DNA of 64,000 nucleotides from Scenedesmus sp. ARA3 (Eukaryota; Chlorophyta; Chlorophyceae; Sphaeropleales; Scenedesmaceae): positions 17,308-81,307 of the forward strand of contig RWJK01001664.1 of assembly GCA_004335835.1 (NCBI GenBank), given 5' to 3'. Shown here in pieces: positions 54,101-64,000 of the stretch (within the stretch, counting starts at the first letter, position 1; each line of letters begins with the position of its first letter). The translations under genes and the position numbers were made by a program. The notes beneath the pieces are model-generated. The model saw nothing but the letters and a program-made list of their open reading frames with translations. It had not been told where the DNA came from and searched no databases.

Positions 54101-57100
54101 GGACAAGTTTGCGCACGTGGTGGGCGTGATGCACACCAACTACCTGGACTACGCGCGGCGCGAGGAGCGGGGTGCGATCAAGGAGGCGCTGCTGCGGTGA
54201 GCGCTAGTGTTGTTACTGATGTTGCGCATGCATGCGTGTGCAGATTTTGGCGCGAGGAGCGCTGCGCGATGAAGGAAGCACTGCTGCGACAAGATGCGTC
54301 GTGCGTTGCATGCATGCATTGTCTGTGTGGGGTGCTGTGACACTGCGGTGACTGCGGTGACACTGCGGCGACTGTGGCTGTGTGTGAATGCGTGGCATTG
54401 CTTGCGTGCCTTCTGTGAGTGGTGACTCACCTGCTGCTGCTGCTGCTGCTGCTGGCGCTGCTGCAGGCACATCAACGCCTGGGTGTGCCGCATCTACTGT
54501 CACAAGGTAATCAAGCTCAGCGACGCGGTGCAGCCGCTGCCGCGCCAGGAGACCATGTTTGTGCACGGCGTGTCGCCCAACTTCCTGCGCGTAGGCCAGG
54601 AGAAGGCGGCAGCAGCAGCGGAGGGGCAGCACACCTGGGGCAAGGTGCGACACTGCCGTGACAAGCACCCAGCAGTCATTCCAGCTGATGTGGCTGCTTC
54701 ATGCAAGCTAATGTAGGCTGTTGCATGGTGGCGTGGCTGTGCTGCTAGGCGCATGTATCTTCACTCTGCTGCGTTCTGCCATCATCGCTGCCACACCGCA
54801 GGGCGCGTACTTCCTGGGCAAGGCGCTGTGGGCCAAGGGCTACACCGAGCTGCTCTTTACTGTACATATGTTTTAGCTGGAATATGTTTGTCACTTCTTT
54901 TGCTGCTGCTGCTGTACAGGGCGCGTACTTCCTGGGCAAGGTGCTGTGGGCCAAGGGCTACACCGAGCTGCTGCAGCGCCTGCAGGAGCACAGCAGCGCC
55001 ACGGGGCAGCACGTGCCTGTGGACGTGTATGGGGCAGGGCCTGATCTGCAGGAGGTGCAGCAGGAGGCGGCCAGCCGGCGGTTGAATCTGCAGTTCAACG
55101 GGCCGCGCGACCACGCGGACGCCTCGCTGCAGGTGCGAGCGGGGGTATAGGGGTAGCCCTGGATAGTTGCAAACAGCCAGCTGGAGTTTGCACTACAGAG
55201 GCTGGATGGCGAGGACGGCCTGCAGGGTTGTCAGCTGATCGCACAAGCTGACATGGCACAAAGCAGCGACGCTGCAACCGCAGCGGCGCCGTGGCCACCG
55301 TTATTCTGGTATGATTATTGCAGACACTCCTCTGACCAACGCCGGTGCTGACCAGCCCCGGGTTTTACACACCCTGTTTTGGACACGCCCTGCAGGACTA
55401 CAAGGTGTTCATCAACCCCAGTCAGAGTGACGTGGTAGCCACCACAGCCGCGGAGGCGCTGGCTATGGGCAAGTTTGCTCACAACCACGCAGACTGTGCT
55501 GCACTGAACACCTAACCCCCTGAACCCTGCTGCTCTTGCGCTCCTAAACCGCAGGACTACAAGGTGTTCATAAACCCAAGCCTGAGCGACGTTGTGGCCA
55601 CCACCACAGCAGAGGCGCTGGCCATGGGCAAGTTTGTGGTGTGCGCGGAGCACCCCAGCAACAAGTTCTTCGCGCAGTTCCCCAACTGCCTGGTGTACAG
55701 GTGCGAAGGGATTATGTGGTAATGCCGGTGTGTGTGGCGCTGCGTGCGCGTGTGCTGGAAGCGGCTGGGATAGGGTGTGCAGTTTACCGCAGCCTTTCAA
55801 GCTGTGTGCTGTGCAGTTGGCTCCAGGCTGCTGTCAGGTGCCGAGACCAACTTGTGCCGACACCACTTCAGCGTGGTAGTTGGTGCAATGCAGCACCAAG
55901 CGTGCGCTGGCTAGCCTGCTCACCATGTGCTGCTGCTGCCGCTGCTGCTGCTGCTGCTGCGGCAGGACGCCCGAGGAGTTCAGCCGCTGCCTGCAGCACG
56001 CCATGCAGCACGAGCCGCAGCCGCTCAGCCCGGAGCAGCTGCGCAAGCTCACCTGGGAGGACGCCACCGAGCGCTTCCTGCAGGTGCGTGTCGTGCTTAT
56101 GTACTTGCTTGTTTAGTTGCTTATGTACATGATGAAGAAGCACACAGCGTTGTTTGGTTTGGTGTAGAAGGATGTGGTTGCACTTTGGGGTGTGGACGTG
56201 TGCAAGCTCACCTGGGAGGACGCCACGGAGCGCTTCCCGCAGGTGAACAGGCTGCTCTTTGTTTGGTTGCTCAGCTAGTGGTGCATGTCTGTGTCGTTTA
56301 CGCACGCCAGTGTGAGGCAGCAGAGGTTCAAGGCAGGCAGAAATGTACTTGCAGAAGTGTACTTGCAACGTTGGCAGTCTTGTGTTGCGTGTTGCCTTGT
56401 CATGCTTGTTGCTGGGCACATGCCTCAGCATATTCTGCATGGGAGCGATGCGTAGCAAGAGCTTCTGCACCAGAGCAGCTTGCATTGGTGCAACGTTGGC
56501 AGTCTTGTGTTGCGTGTTGCCTTGTCATGCTTGTTGCTGGGCACATGCCTCAGCATATTCTGCATGGGAGCGATGCGTAGCAAGAGCTTCTGCGCCAGAG
56601 CAGCTTGCATTGGTTCAAAACTGAAGCGAACGCTGATACAAAAACGTGGCGTCTTGACACTCTTCCACACTTCCTCCACAACCTTTGTGCGCAGGTCGCT
56701 GAGCTGAAGCAGACGCCGCCGCTGCATGAGCAGCTGCTGGACTCCTTCCTGGCAGCAGCGCACCACAGCCTGACCAGCATGGAGGGCCTGCGCGTGATCG
56801 CAGGTGCGTGGGTTTACAGCTGATGCCATGTGCTTGCCATGCATATGTTTGCTGGGTGGGCTGATGCACAGGCTTGACCAGCATGGAGGGCCTGCTCATG
56901 ATTGTGTGGCGTATGTGTATGGTTGCGTGCCTGCTGCTTGTGTGTTGGTGCGCTGTGTAGGCTGTGTTGTGGGACGAATCGTGTTCCGTGCTTGTGCTCT
57001 GTGTTGTTTGGCCTGCTACTGGCACTTGGCACCCTGTTTGCGTCGCTGCGTTCACAGTGCCGGTGCAACTACTAATGTAATGTGTTGCTTCGCGTATGTG

Positions 57101-57257
57101 TTTGCGCAGGTGCTGGCGCCAACACGCGCGACTCGCCCGCCAGTGTGACAGATTACATGCCCAGCGAGTCAGACATTGGTGGTCTGTTTGATGACCACAG
57201 CAGGGCCAAGCAGACTTACAGCAGGACCAAGGCAGCCAAAGCAGCAGCGCCGCAAGC

Positions 57258-57295
<38 letters not shown>

Positions 57296-57414
57296 TGGTG
57301 CTGGCTCGCGGCGGGTCGGCGGCTTCTGTTGCGGCGGCTGTGGCTGCAGCAGCAGAGGAGGAGGCAGCAGCAGCAGCAGCAACCGCAGGCGGCCGCGCAG
57401 CGCGGCAGCAGTAG
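51164..57414 (+). CDS. DGD1: Digalactosyldiacylglycerol synthase, DGD1 type
   Basis: Eleven exons, 51164–52264, 52723–52934, 53268–53428, 53746–53836, 54077–54196, 54467–54644, 54920–55132, 55555–55700, 55966–56083, 56695–56803 and 57110–57414, give 917 residues. The first 367 residues form a long, weakly conserved N-terminal part, as in plant DGD1. The GT-B catalytic domain starts near residue 398: [122 protein letters not shown] and [17 protein letters not shown]. It transfers galactose from UDP-galactose to MGDG at the outer plastid envelope, making the thylakoid lipid DGDG. The C-terminus is a Gln/Ala low-complexity tail. The segment 52574–52661 could hold an extra exon. Confidence 0.95.
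53128..53200 (+). repeat. Acceptor-side copy of DGD1 exon 3
   Basis: TTCCCTCGCACGCTGACCAA and GCCGGACCAGGAGC..CAACAGTGTGACC repeat the region around 53255–53313. The original AG acceptor has become CAC. Confidence 0.85.
53586..53630 (+). repeat. Acceptor-side copy of DGD1 exon 4
   Basis: GAGCATCCTGCCTGTGGCCG and ACATCAAGTAGTACATC repeat GCAGCATCCTGCCGGTGGGCG..ACATCACGCAGTACATC at 53745–53783. The copy contains an in-frame TAG. Confidence 0.8.
54243..54295 (+). repeat. Donor-side copy of DGD1 exon 5
   Basis: GGCGCGAGGAGCGCTGCGCG and ATGAAGGAAGCACTGCTGCG repeat the exon end at 54156–54196 but have lost the GT donor (now ACAAG). Confidence 0.8.
54802..54856 (+). repeat. Acceptor-side copy of DGD1 exon 7
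   Basis: GCAG|GGCGCGTACTTCCTGG through ACCGAGCTGCT repeats exon start 54920–54974 with one base changed. Both copies have a good acceptor. Confidence 0.92.
55390..55475 (+). repeat. Acceptor-side copy of DGD1 exon 8
   Basis: CTGCAG|GACTACAAGGTGTTCATC to GCTATGGGCAAGTTTG repeats about 75 bases of exon 55555–55700, with several silent changes and SQ for SL. Confidence 0.92.
56190..56245 (+). repeat. Donor-side copy of DGD1 exon 9
   Basis: CAAGCTCACCTGGGAGGACG and GAGCGCTTCCCGCAG|GTG repeat the exon end 56044–56086 ([13 protein letters not shown]). Confidence 0.9.
56370..56612 (+). repeat. Tandem 120-base intronic direct repeat
   Basis: A unit beginning CGTTGGCAGTCTTGTGTTGC and ending CAGAGCAGCTTGCATTGGT is present twice head to tail (about 56370–56491 and 56492–56613) with one or two differences. 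It is in the intron before DGD1 exon 10 and does not touch an exon, so it is a plain recent tandem duplication. Confidence 0.92.
56862..56905 (+). repeat. Donor-side copy of DGD1 exon 10
   Basis: CTTGACCAGCATGGAGGGCC and TGCTCATGATTG repeat 56770–56801 ([10 protein letters not shown]). The donor is altered. Confidence 0.8.
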
Positions 57415-59873
57415 GCTGGCTGCAGGGCTGTGGTGTCTTACTTTGTTGTTACTTCTTGCACAGCAGCACCGAGGGCTTGCTGCGGCTCAGGGCTGCTATT
57501 TGAGGTGTGTGCAGTGCCGGCCGTTGAGATTGTAGTGCCGGCTGGGCGCTGGGATGATCATAAGTGACGGGTGCAAGCAGCAACTGATGTGCGAGTGTGT
57601 GCGGTGCTGTTGCACGCCGGCACCGGCTGGCTGTCAACCGGGGTGAACCAAAAGCAGCAGATGCATGTCTCTCTGCATGTGGAGGCATGTATCTCTCTGC
57701 GTGTAGATGTGCACGAGACGTCGTGTGGTGTGCTGCTGGTGTGGTGTGTCTGCATGTGGCAGTAGCCTCGCTGTTATGCTGGGTATGTGTTGTGAGCACG
57801 TATGGCTGTTCCTGTACCAAAACATCTGCATCACATCTAGTTCGTCATGTTGTCCTGTGACAATGTTTCCCAGCAGGCAGTAAACACTTATTATCAGTTG
57901 ATTAGGCGCGCAGTGGCAGCGGCGACAGCTGCCACGGCCGCTGCTTTTTGCCATCATACCTCTGGCTTGGCTACCAGAGGTGGCACAGCAGCAGGGCTGT
58001 CTGGGTGTGTGTTACTGTCTTGTGGTTTGGTGTTGCGCATCAGACATATGCATCACCCTGTGTGTGCCGTGTGTGCGTCAGCGGCGCTGGTGCGGTTGGC
58101 TGGCTGGCTGGCTGGCCATTTCTCCTAGAATGAGAAGGGTGCTGCTGCAGCTAACGTCACGACCCTGGCAGCAGCAGCAGCAGCAGCAGCAGAGTGCGCG
58201 CTGTCAGGTCGTAGGTTCGCAGGTGGGATGGGAGGATTGGGCATCTGTTTGGCTCGGTGTGTTCGATCTGATGTGGGCTGGGTGTTGAGAGGTATGCTGT
58301 GTTGACTGTATGCTGCGCGCATGACAGCAAGCCTTCAGGCGGCTGCCATGCCGTGTGGCGCATGGCAGTTTGTGAGTGAGGCTTGTGTGTGTCCGTCTTT
58401 CTATCTGACATGAGGGTGTTGTGTGGCCTGGTTACAGGGAAAGCAGGGATAGAGAGAAGAGCGAGTTTGTTTGATTGATGAGGCTGCAGCTGGCGCCATG
58501 CTGCTGCTGCTGCAACAGGGCTTTGCAGCGCGCCTGGTGGCTGTGATAGGCCAGAGTGCTGCTGCTGCCGGGTTGCGCTGTGCGCGGCTTTGCTCCATGT
58601 TGTATATTACAGCGGTGCTTTGAGTGCGTTTGTGGTGACTGGGGTATACTGCGCACATGAGGCTGCATGCGCTTAGCTTGTGGCCAACAGCAAGTTGTGT
58701 TGCGCCTGCGTCGAGACATCAGTGGTGCATGTACAGGCGAAGAAGCAGGCGGCTGGTATGGCCGGCGCGCATGTATGATAGGGCGAGAACCTGAGGCGCC
58801 CTCCGGTGATTCGTATCCATTGATCATCTTGCATTTCCCGTGAAAGCTGCGGATGATGACGGCGGTTGTGTGCATGCAGCAGTTGCGTGAGCATGTGCGT
58901 CAGGGGTATGGCTGTCTAGTGTGTTAGGTCGCCACATGACGTAATGGGGTCATCCTTGTTAGATTGATTGTTACTGACGTCACTGCTGCAGGAAGGTGAC
59001 CTTTGCGCGAAGCGCAGCATTCGTGGCGCATTTCATACCACAAGAACTCACCGAAGCAACAATGCGCATGTAGGCGTCCTTTTTGCGCGTGCCACATAGC
59101 TAGTAGCCTTGCTGCCATCACCTGACTGTGCAGGTTGCTTGCATTGACGTGCTGTGCGTGTATTGATTGGGGTGTTCATGGTGTAGGCGGTTGTCATTGT
59201 CCTAGTGATGCATGAGACAAGTTGCTCTGCATGCACACAGCTTCTGCAGCTCTATCGTGCTGGCGGTGAGTCCTGCGTGACTGTGGCACGTACACAGCTG
59301 CCGACCATTGGCGTTCGCTGCATATGTAGCGCCGGTTTGGAGGCTGCTGTTGCTGTAGTGGCAAGATTGAGGTTGTATGTTACATGTGATGGCCTTGGAG
59401 GCACTGTGTGGGGTAACAACATGACGCTCCCGGCTCTGGTGTCTCACCTGGTGGCGCACAAGAGTGCAGCCTCTGGCGGCCCTGACGCCAGTGGCAGAGT
59501 CGCAGTGTTTGTTTCCTGATCTTCTAAAGGCATCCAGAATCCACATGCTGATCAGCATGGAGGCATGACTCCATGTCAAGGCATGCAATGATTGTAGGTG
59601 GGCAGCACTGGAGTTTCCACTTGAACCCTCTCTCCTCAAGAACTTCACACAGCGGGCGCGTAGCTACATCATGGGCCATAACCGCTGCTGATGTAAGGGA
59701 TCAAGGCTGATAACAGTCCTGCCTTTGCACTGGATTGCAGAATGCCGATGGTCAGGTGACAGTGTCAGAACAAAGCAACCGACACCGCTTGCTCAGCAGC
59801 GTTTGGAGCGATCCCTCGCCAACTGCAGGCAGTGAACCGATTAGTGGGTGCATAATTTGTAAAATTGGCAACC
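57415..59873. other. 2.4 kb intergenic, no gene seen
   Basis: It separates DGD1 from the protease gene on the same strand. No frame longer than about 110 codons makes sense, and I see no conserved motif. A CAG run is present near 58169–58190. The protease promoter should lie in the last few hundred bases, but no clear TATA element is visible. Confidence 0.5.
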
Positions 59874-62800
59874 ATGCGGGCTCTACTACTCGTATGCATG
59901 CTGGGCTTGGCGGGTCTGGTAGCAGCAGACCGTCAGCTGCGACAGGTGCACGAGCAGGAGCTTTTGGGAGCCAAGGTGAGTGTATGTAGGGCCCGTGCAT
60001 GCCCTCCAAGGCACCGCATGGGCCTCTGCTGACGCTTCACTTTTCTGCTGTTCCAGGCAAATCCCCGCCAGGCGTTCTGGCAGTGGATGGCAAAGCACAA
60101 GAAGGTGTATGCTAACGATCTCAAGGTATGTGTTGCTGGCCAGGGCATACCTTGCATGTCTCGCGCCTCGGGGAGCCTTGTGCTCACGGCTGTTTGCGCT
60201 CTTTTGTGCAGGTGGTGGAGGACCGCTTCCGCATCTGGCTGGACAACCTGCAGTTTATTGAGGAGTACAACAGCAAGTCAACCTCGCATTGGGTAAGTGT
60301 TGAAATGACCGGTCCAGGCTGGAGGAGGTTGGCCTCGAGTCAGCTTGTGTGTTGACGAACCTTCGCTCTGCTGTTGCAGCTGGGCCTCAATTCGCTGGCC
60401 GATCTCAGCCATGAGGAGTACAAGCAGAAGTACGCCCTGGGCTACCGCAAGTTCACCCGCACCCCTGAGAACAGGCTCAAGGGCTTTTCTCATGGCAACC
60501 TTGACGAGGCTACGCTGCCTGTCGAGATCGACTGGCGCAAGCAGAACGCAGTGGCCGAGGTCAAGAACCAGCAGCAGGTGCGCTGCAGGCCAATCCCTTG
60601 CTGTCCTGCAAGCCCTCTGCCTTGGCGTGTCCATGTCAGCATGCCTTGCTGTCCTCTCTTCCCACACTCCCCAGTAGCAATTGCATCAGTCATCCTACTG
60701 CCTGTCAACTGGAACTGCCTTCATAATATTCCATCCCAGCTCTTGCTGCAAGCACCTGCTGAGATTGCTGCAGTGCTTTCAACCGTTATCAATTGCTGCT
60801 GTCTGTGTCCTCCTTCTCGCAATTCCTGCAGTGTGGCTCCTGCTGGGCGTTCAGCACCACAGGCGCGATTGAGGGCATCAACGCGGTCGTGACAGGCGAG
60901 CTGGTCTCGCTCAGCGAGCAGGAGCTGGTGGACTGCGACACCAAGAAGGACCACGGCTGCGGCGGCGGCCTGGTGAGCAATAGTTGAATTCATCAAGCAG
61001 ACAGGCATGCACTGTGCCCCCGAATATGCATGGTTGGGAGTGTCGGCTGCAGCTTGTTTGTCGGCTGTAGGCGCACAAGTCAGCCGCCACATCTGCTGCG
61101 GCGGCCTGTTGAGCAAGGGTTCATCAAATAGCAGCAAGCAATCGACCTGTACTGTGCCCCGCGCACGTCACTGGTTATGCATGGTTGGAATGGTGGCTGC
61201 AGTTTGTGGTTTGCTGGTGACTCGCGAAGCAGCCGGACATGGTGCAGCCACTCCAAGGCTGTTGACAGAGAGTTTGCATTTGGCATGTCAGCATGGAAGC
61301 ATCCTGAGCAGCTGTGTGCCTGGCGAGCGAGCAAGCAAGCAAGCTGAGCGGTTACTGTGTCACATGCACAGAGCGGGCTGTGCCTGTACGTATGAATGTT
61401 GCACATGGCCGCATTGCGTGTAGCCGTGCTTGGCAAGTTGTTTCTTCAGCACACTCAAGTTTATGTGCTGCTGCTGCTGCTGCTGCTGTGCAGATGGACT
61501 TTGCGTTTGAGTATGTCACCAAGGAGCGCGGCATCCACGCAGAGCAGGACTATCCTTACACAGGTGGGGGCTTCAAATCACATCCTTTGCTTCTAGGCAT
61601 ATTTTACACGCAGAGTTAGTCTGCACACAGGATGGGCGCGCTGCGGTCAAAGGGGTAGAGCCATGGGCTGTTGTGGTGCTTGCGTGGAACACGTGCTTGT
61701 GTGTGGAACACGTGATTCCTGTTCACATAGCACCCCCCCCGCGCGCGTGGTGGCCATTGGCGGCTGCTCACTGACACACAGCTGCTGCTGCTGCTGCTTC
61801 GAATGCACCCCTGCCACCTGTTTTCCCGCAGCTACTGATGGCGAGTGCCGCCGCGACGAGCTGCAGCTCAACGCCCGCCCTGTTGTTACAATCGACGGCT
61901 ATGAGGATGTGCCTCAATACGATGAGGTGGCGTTGAAGAAGGCAGTTTCAAAGCAGCCAGTGTCTGTTGCCATTGAGGCGGACCAACGCTCCTTCCAGCT
62001 GTACATGGGCGGCGTGTTTGATGACGAGGGCTGCGGAGAGCAGCTGGACCACGGCGTGCTGGTGAGTTTCTTTGACTTGTTGCATGTTGTTAGGCTTGTT
62101 ATTTTGACAACGTGTGATACGGTGCGACGCTGGTCCTCCCAGCTGTACATAGAATTTCGCTCAGACATGGTGATGTTGTTGCTGAGTGAATGTGCATGAT
62201 GTCAGCTTATCTGCTCTGTCACCCCACCCTGGTAGTACCAACCATCTGTTGCTGCAGTCCCTGTTGTGTGACATTTTGTCCTGCCCTGCGCATCTGGTGT
62301 GCTGCTGCAGGCTGTCGGTTACGGTGTGGAGACCCACCCCGCAGAGGATGACTCTGGCGATGCAGCAGGCCGCCGGCGCAACTACTGGTGGGCGCCTTTT
62401 GCTGGGCTGCAAGCCAGGGCTGCTGCAATTGATCCTGCTGCTGTACTCTTTCGTGAAGCCAGCGTGAAGCCAGCGTGGTGGTGCAGCAGTACTAGCACCC
62501 AGTAGCTGCGGCAGGTTGACGGTACATATGCTCTGTGAAATTGAAAACGAAATACACGCTGCACTTCACTCTTGCAGGATCATCAAGAACAGCTGGGGCG
62601 GCGAGTGGGGCGACCACGGCTACATCAAGATCCGCATGGGCCGCGGCAAGGCAGGGCTGTGCGGTATTGCCATGCAGCCCAGCTACCCCCTCAAGAAGGG
62701 CCCCAACCCGCCCACACCCCCGCCAGGCCCCAAGCCTGGGCCCGGTCCTAAGCCCCCTACCCCGCCCCCGGCACCCAAGCCTGATGAGCCTGTGGCGTGC

Positions 62801-63284
62801 GATGCGGCGAGCGAGTGCCCTCCTGCAACCACCTGCTGCTGCCTGAGGTGGGTGTAGAAGGGGTTTTGGGTTCAGGGTTGGTGTGTGTTGAGTGTGTGTT
62901 GAGCATGGGCAGCGTAGCGTGTGCACCCAAGCCTGATGAGCCGGTTGCGTGTGATGCAGCGAGCGAGTGCCCTCCGGCAACCACCTGCTGCTGCCTGAGG
63001 TGAGCCCGGTATTCAAGGAAGAGAGTGAGAATCACATGCCTGAATTAACAGTCACTGCTGCCCCATGCAGTACCGCACAGACACCTTCAACATGTTCCAG
63101 CATCAAACCGTCCTGATGTCCTGGCTTCTGCTGCTGCTGCCATCACAGGGACATTGCCGGCTTCTGCTTCTCCTGGGGCTGCTGCCCCATGGAGGGCGCC
63201 ACCTGCTGCGAGGACAAGGAGCACTGCTGCCCCAGCGACCTGCCCATCTGCGACACGGATGAGGGACGCTGCCTGCCCAAGCCG
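59874..63284 (+). CDS. Papain-family cysteine protease with granulin domain (RD21-like)
   Basis: Ten exons in the window, 59874–59975, 60057–60125, 60212–60292, 60380–60577, 60832–60972, 61494–61563, 61832–62061, 62311–62387, 62578–62847 and 63149–63284, encode 458 residues; the stop is not found and the gene may run on. Residues 1–19 ([19 protein letters not shown]) are a signal peptide. The I29 inhibitor prodomain follows ([34 protein letters not shown]). The mature enzyme starts near VEIDWRKQ, with catalytic Cys154 in CGSCWAFS, His in LDHGVLAVGYG and Asn in [16 protein letters not shown] Pro-rich linker ([16 protein letters not shown]) and a granulin module ([29 protein letters not shown]) follow. 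Such enzymes act in the vacuole or are secreted. The usual GCNGG is GCGGG here. Confidence 0.93.
61083..61195 (+). repeat. Donor-side copy of protease exon 5 with intron start
   Basis: CTGCGGCGGCCTG, TTGAGCAAGGGTTCATCAAA and ATGCATGGTTGGAATG repeat the exon end and 110 bases of intron from 60957. The copy is diverged by several indels and its GT is TT. Confidence 0.8.
62920..63004 (+). repeat. Donor-side copy of protease exon 9
   Basis: GCACCCAAGCCTGATGAGCC through TGCTGCCTGAG|GTGAG repeats about 75 bases of exon end 62770–62850 with only synonymous-type changes. Both copies keep an intact donor. Confidence 0.93.
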
Positions 63285-63334
63285 GTGAGTGACAGGATTT
63301 CATGGTTTGGTGGTTTGGTAGCGTTCATTTCAGT

Positions 63335-63635
63335 GGAAATGCCCATCTGCGACACAGACGAGGGACGCTTTCTGCCCAAGCCGGTGAGTGCTGATCAGGA
63401 CAGACAATGGCTGTTTGTTTGGGAGCGTGTGTTAGGCAAATCAGCGGAGCAGCAAGCAGGGTACTGGCCTAATCTGTGACACAGACGAGGGACGCTGCCT
63501 GCCCAAGCCGGTGAGCAAATCCCGTTTTGAGGCTGTCTGTTGTGTTGATCATCACAGCAGCAAGTCAGCAGCAGGCAGGGGACCTTGTCGTGTGGCAACA
63601 CAGATGACAGGCGCTGCCTGCCCAAGCCGGTGAGG
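63335..63635 (+). repeat. Three donor-side copies of protease exon 10
   Basis: The exon end [13 protein letters not shown] plus GTGAG recurs at about 63341–63388, 63475–63516 and 63596–63636. The copies get shorter, and the last reads NTDDRRCLPKP. All keep the CCCAAGCCG|GTGAG donor. Confidence 0.93.
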
Positions 63636-63785
63636 CGCTGTGGCTTCGCTGCTGTTGGCTGTGGCTTCGCTGCTGTTGGCTGTGGCTTCGCTGCTGTTGG
63701 CTGTGGCTTCGCTGCTGTTAGCTGTGGCTTCGCTGCTGTTAGCTGTGGCTTCGCTGCTGTTTGCTGTGGCTTGGCTGCTGTTGGC
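63636..63785 (+). repeat. 21-base tandem repeat
   Basis: Seven units of GCTGTGGCTTCGCTGCTGTT plus one base (last unit TTGGCTG) run from about 63645 to 63783. It starts directly after the last donor copy of the protease exon. Confidence 0.95.
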
Positions 63786-63822
63786 ACCAGCATACACTTC
63801 ATTCCTCTGCCTTTTGTACCTA

Positions 63823-63889
63823 CACGGTCAACTTGTACAAAACATTCTCAAGCCCGAGAACGTCTTGTACAAGTCGACCGTGAATGAAC
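63823..63889. repeat. Imperfect inverted repeat
   Basis: ACGGTCAACTTGTACAAAAC at 63823–63842 and GTCTTGTACAAGTCGACCGT at 63861–63880 are near-perfect reverse complements with an 18-base loop. It could form a hairpin in DNA or RNA. Confidence 0.8.
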
Positions 63890-64000
63890 ACAAGGCAGCA
63901 AAACATTTTGAATGTGCATGTTTGTGGTTTCGGGAACCGGCACGGCACCAGCAGCGTTGCTGAGTCTGTGCCCTGGGCCACATACAGCATGCCCATATGT

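Larger units (their letters stand above)
63285..64000. other. Downstream intron or end of protease gene
   Basis: It contains donor copies, a 21-base minisatellite and an inverted repeat. No further protease exon is recognised, so either the last exon lies beyond the window or the coding sequence ends shortly after one of the donor copies. Confidence 0.5.

Noticed and set aside
1..64000. Transposable elements or integrated virus
   Set aside because: I found no transposase, reverse transcriptase, integrase, terminal repeats or capsid-type genes in any frame.

Overview
The window is nuclear DNA from a green alga. It contains long multi-exon genes with GT–AG introns, plant-type chloroplast genes (an ELIP, a DGD1-type galactolipid synthase, a ClpF-type Clp adaptor, an RD21-type granulin protease) and extreme CTG/CAG triplet richness. 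The genes and composition fit a chlorophycean of the Scenedesmus/Tetradesmus type. The lineage is my inference; nothing in the window names a species.

Layout: the 3' end of an unrecognised + gene (59–844); about 3.5 kb without a supportable gene; an NTF2+RRM+RGG G3BP-like protein (−, 4372–8635); a UVR/YccV ClpF-like protein (−, 9758–14338); an ELIP (+, 15594–18997) divergent from it; an LRR protein (−, 21043–23187) with decayed copies of its 3' end; HEATR6-like (−, 23727–30849) divergent from DNAJC9-like (+, 31260–34493); an octad-repeat, probably mitochondrial membrane protein of unknown family (+, 35476–42911); an unrecognised 419-residue protein (−, 43719–45815); the ribosome biogenesis factor BRX1 (−, 46902–50760) divergent from DGD1 (+, 51164–57414); and a papain/granulin protease (+, 59874 to at least 63284). 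For ten of the twelve genes the exon chains I propose close in frame from start codon to stop or window edge.

The most striking signal is shared by the genes. Almost every gene carries extra, partly decayed copies of the sequence around its own splice junctions. Copies of exon 3' ends plus their GT donor lie downstream of the intact exon. Copies of the AG acceptor plus exon 5' end lie upstream of it. I saw this polarity on both strands at some 30 junctions. It looks like repeated tandem duplication across exon–intron borders, which enlarges introns without breaking the coding sequence and supplies decoy or alternative splice sites. A related feature is that CTG triplet runs often end exactly at the CTGCAG of a 3' splice site, on the sense strand of the gene.

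The genes do not form a pathway. Four are plastid or photosynthesis related, two concern ribosome or chromatin housekeeping, and one is an RNA-granule protein. The octad-repeat protein is the most novel single product. Exon coordinates were read by eye from splice consensus and phase; transcript evidence would be needed to confirm them.
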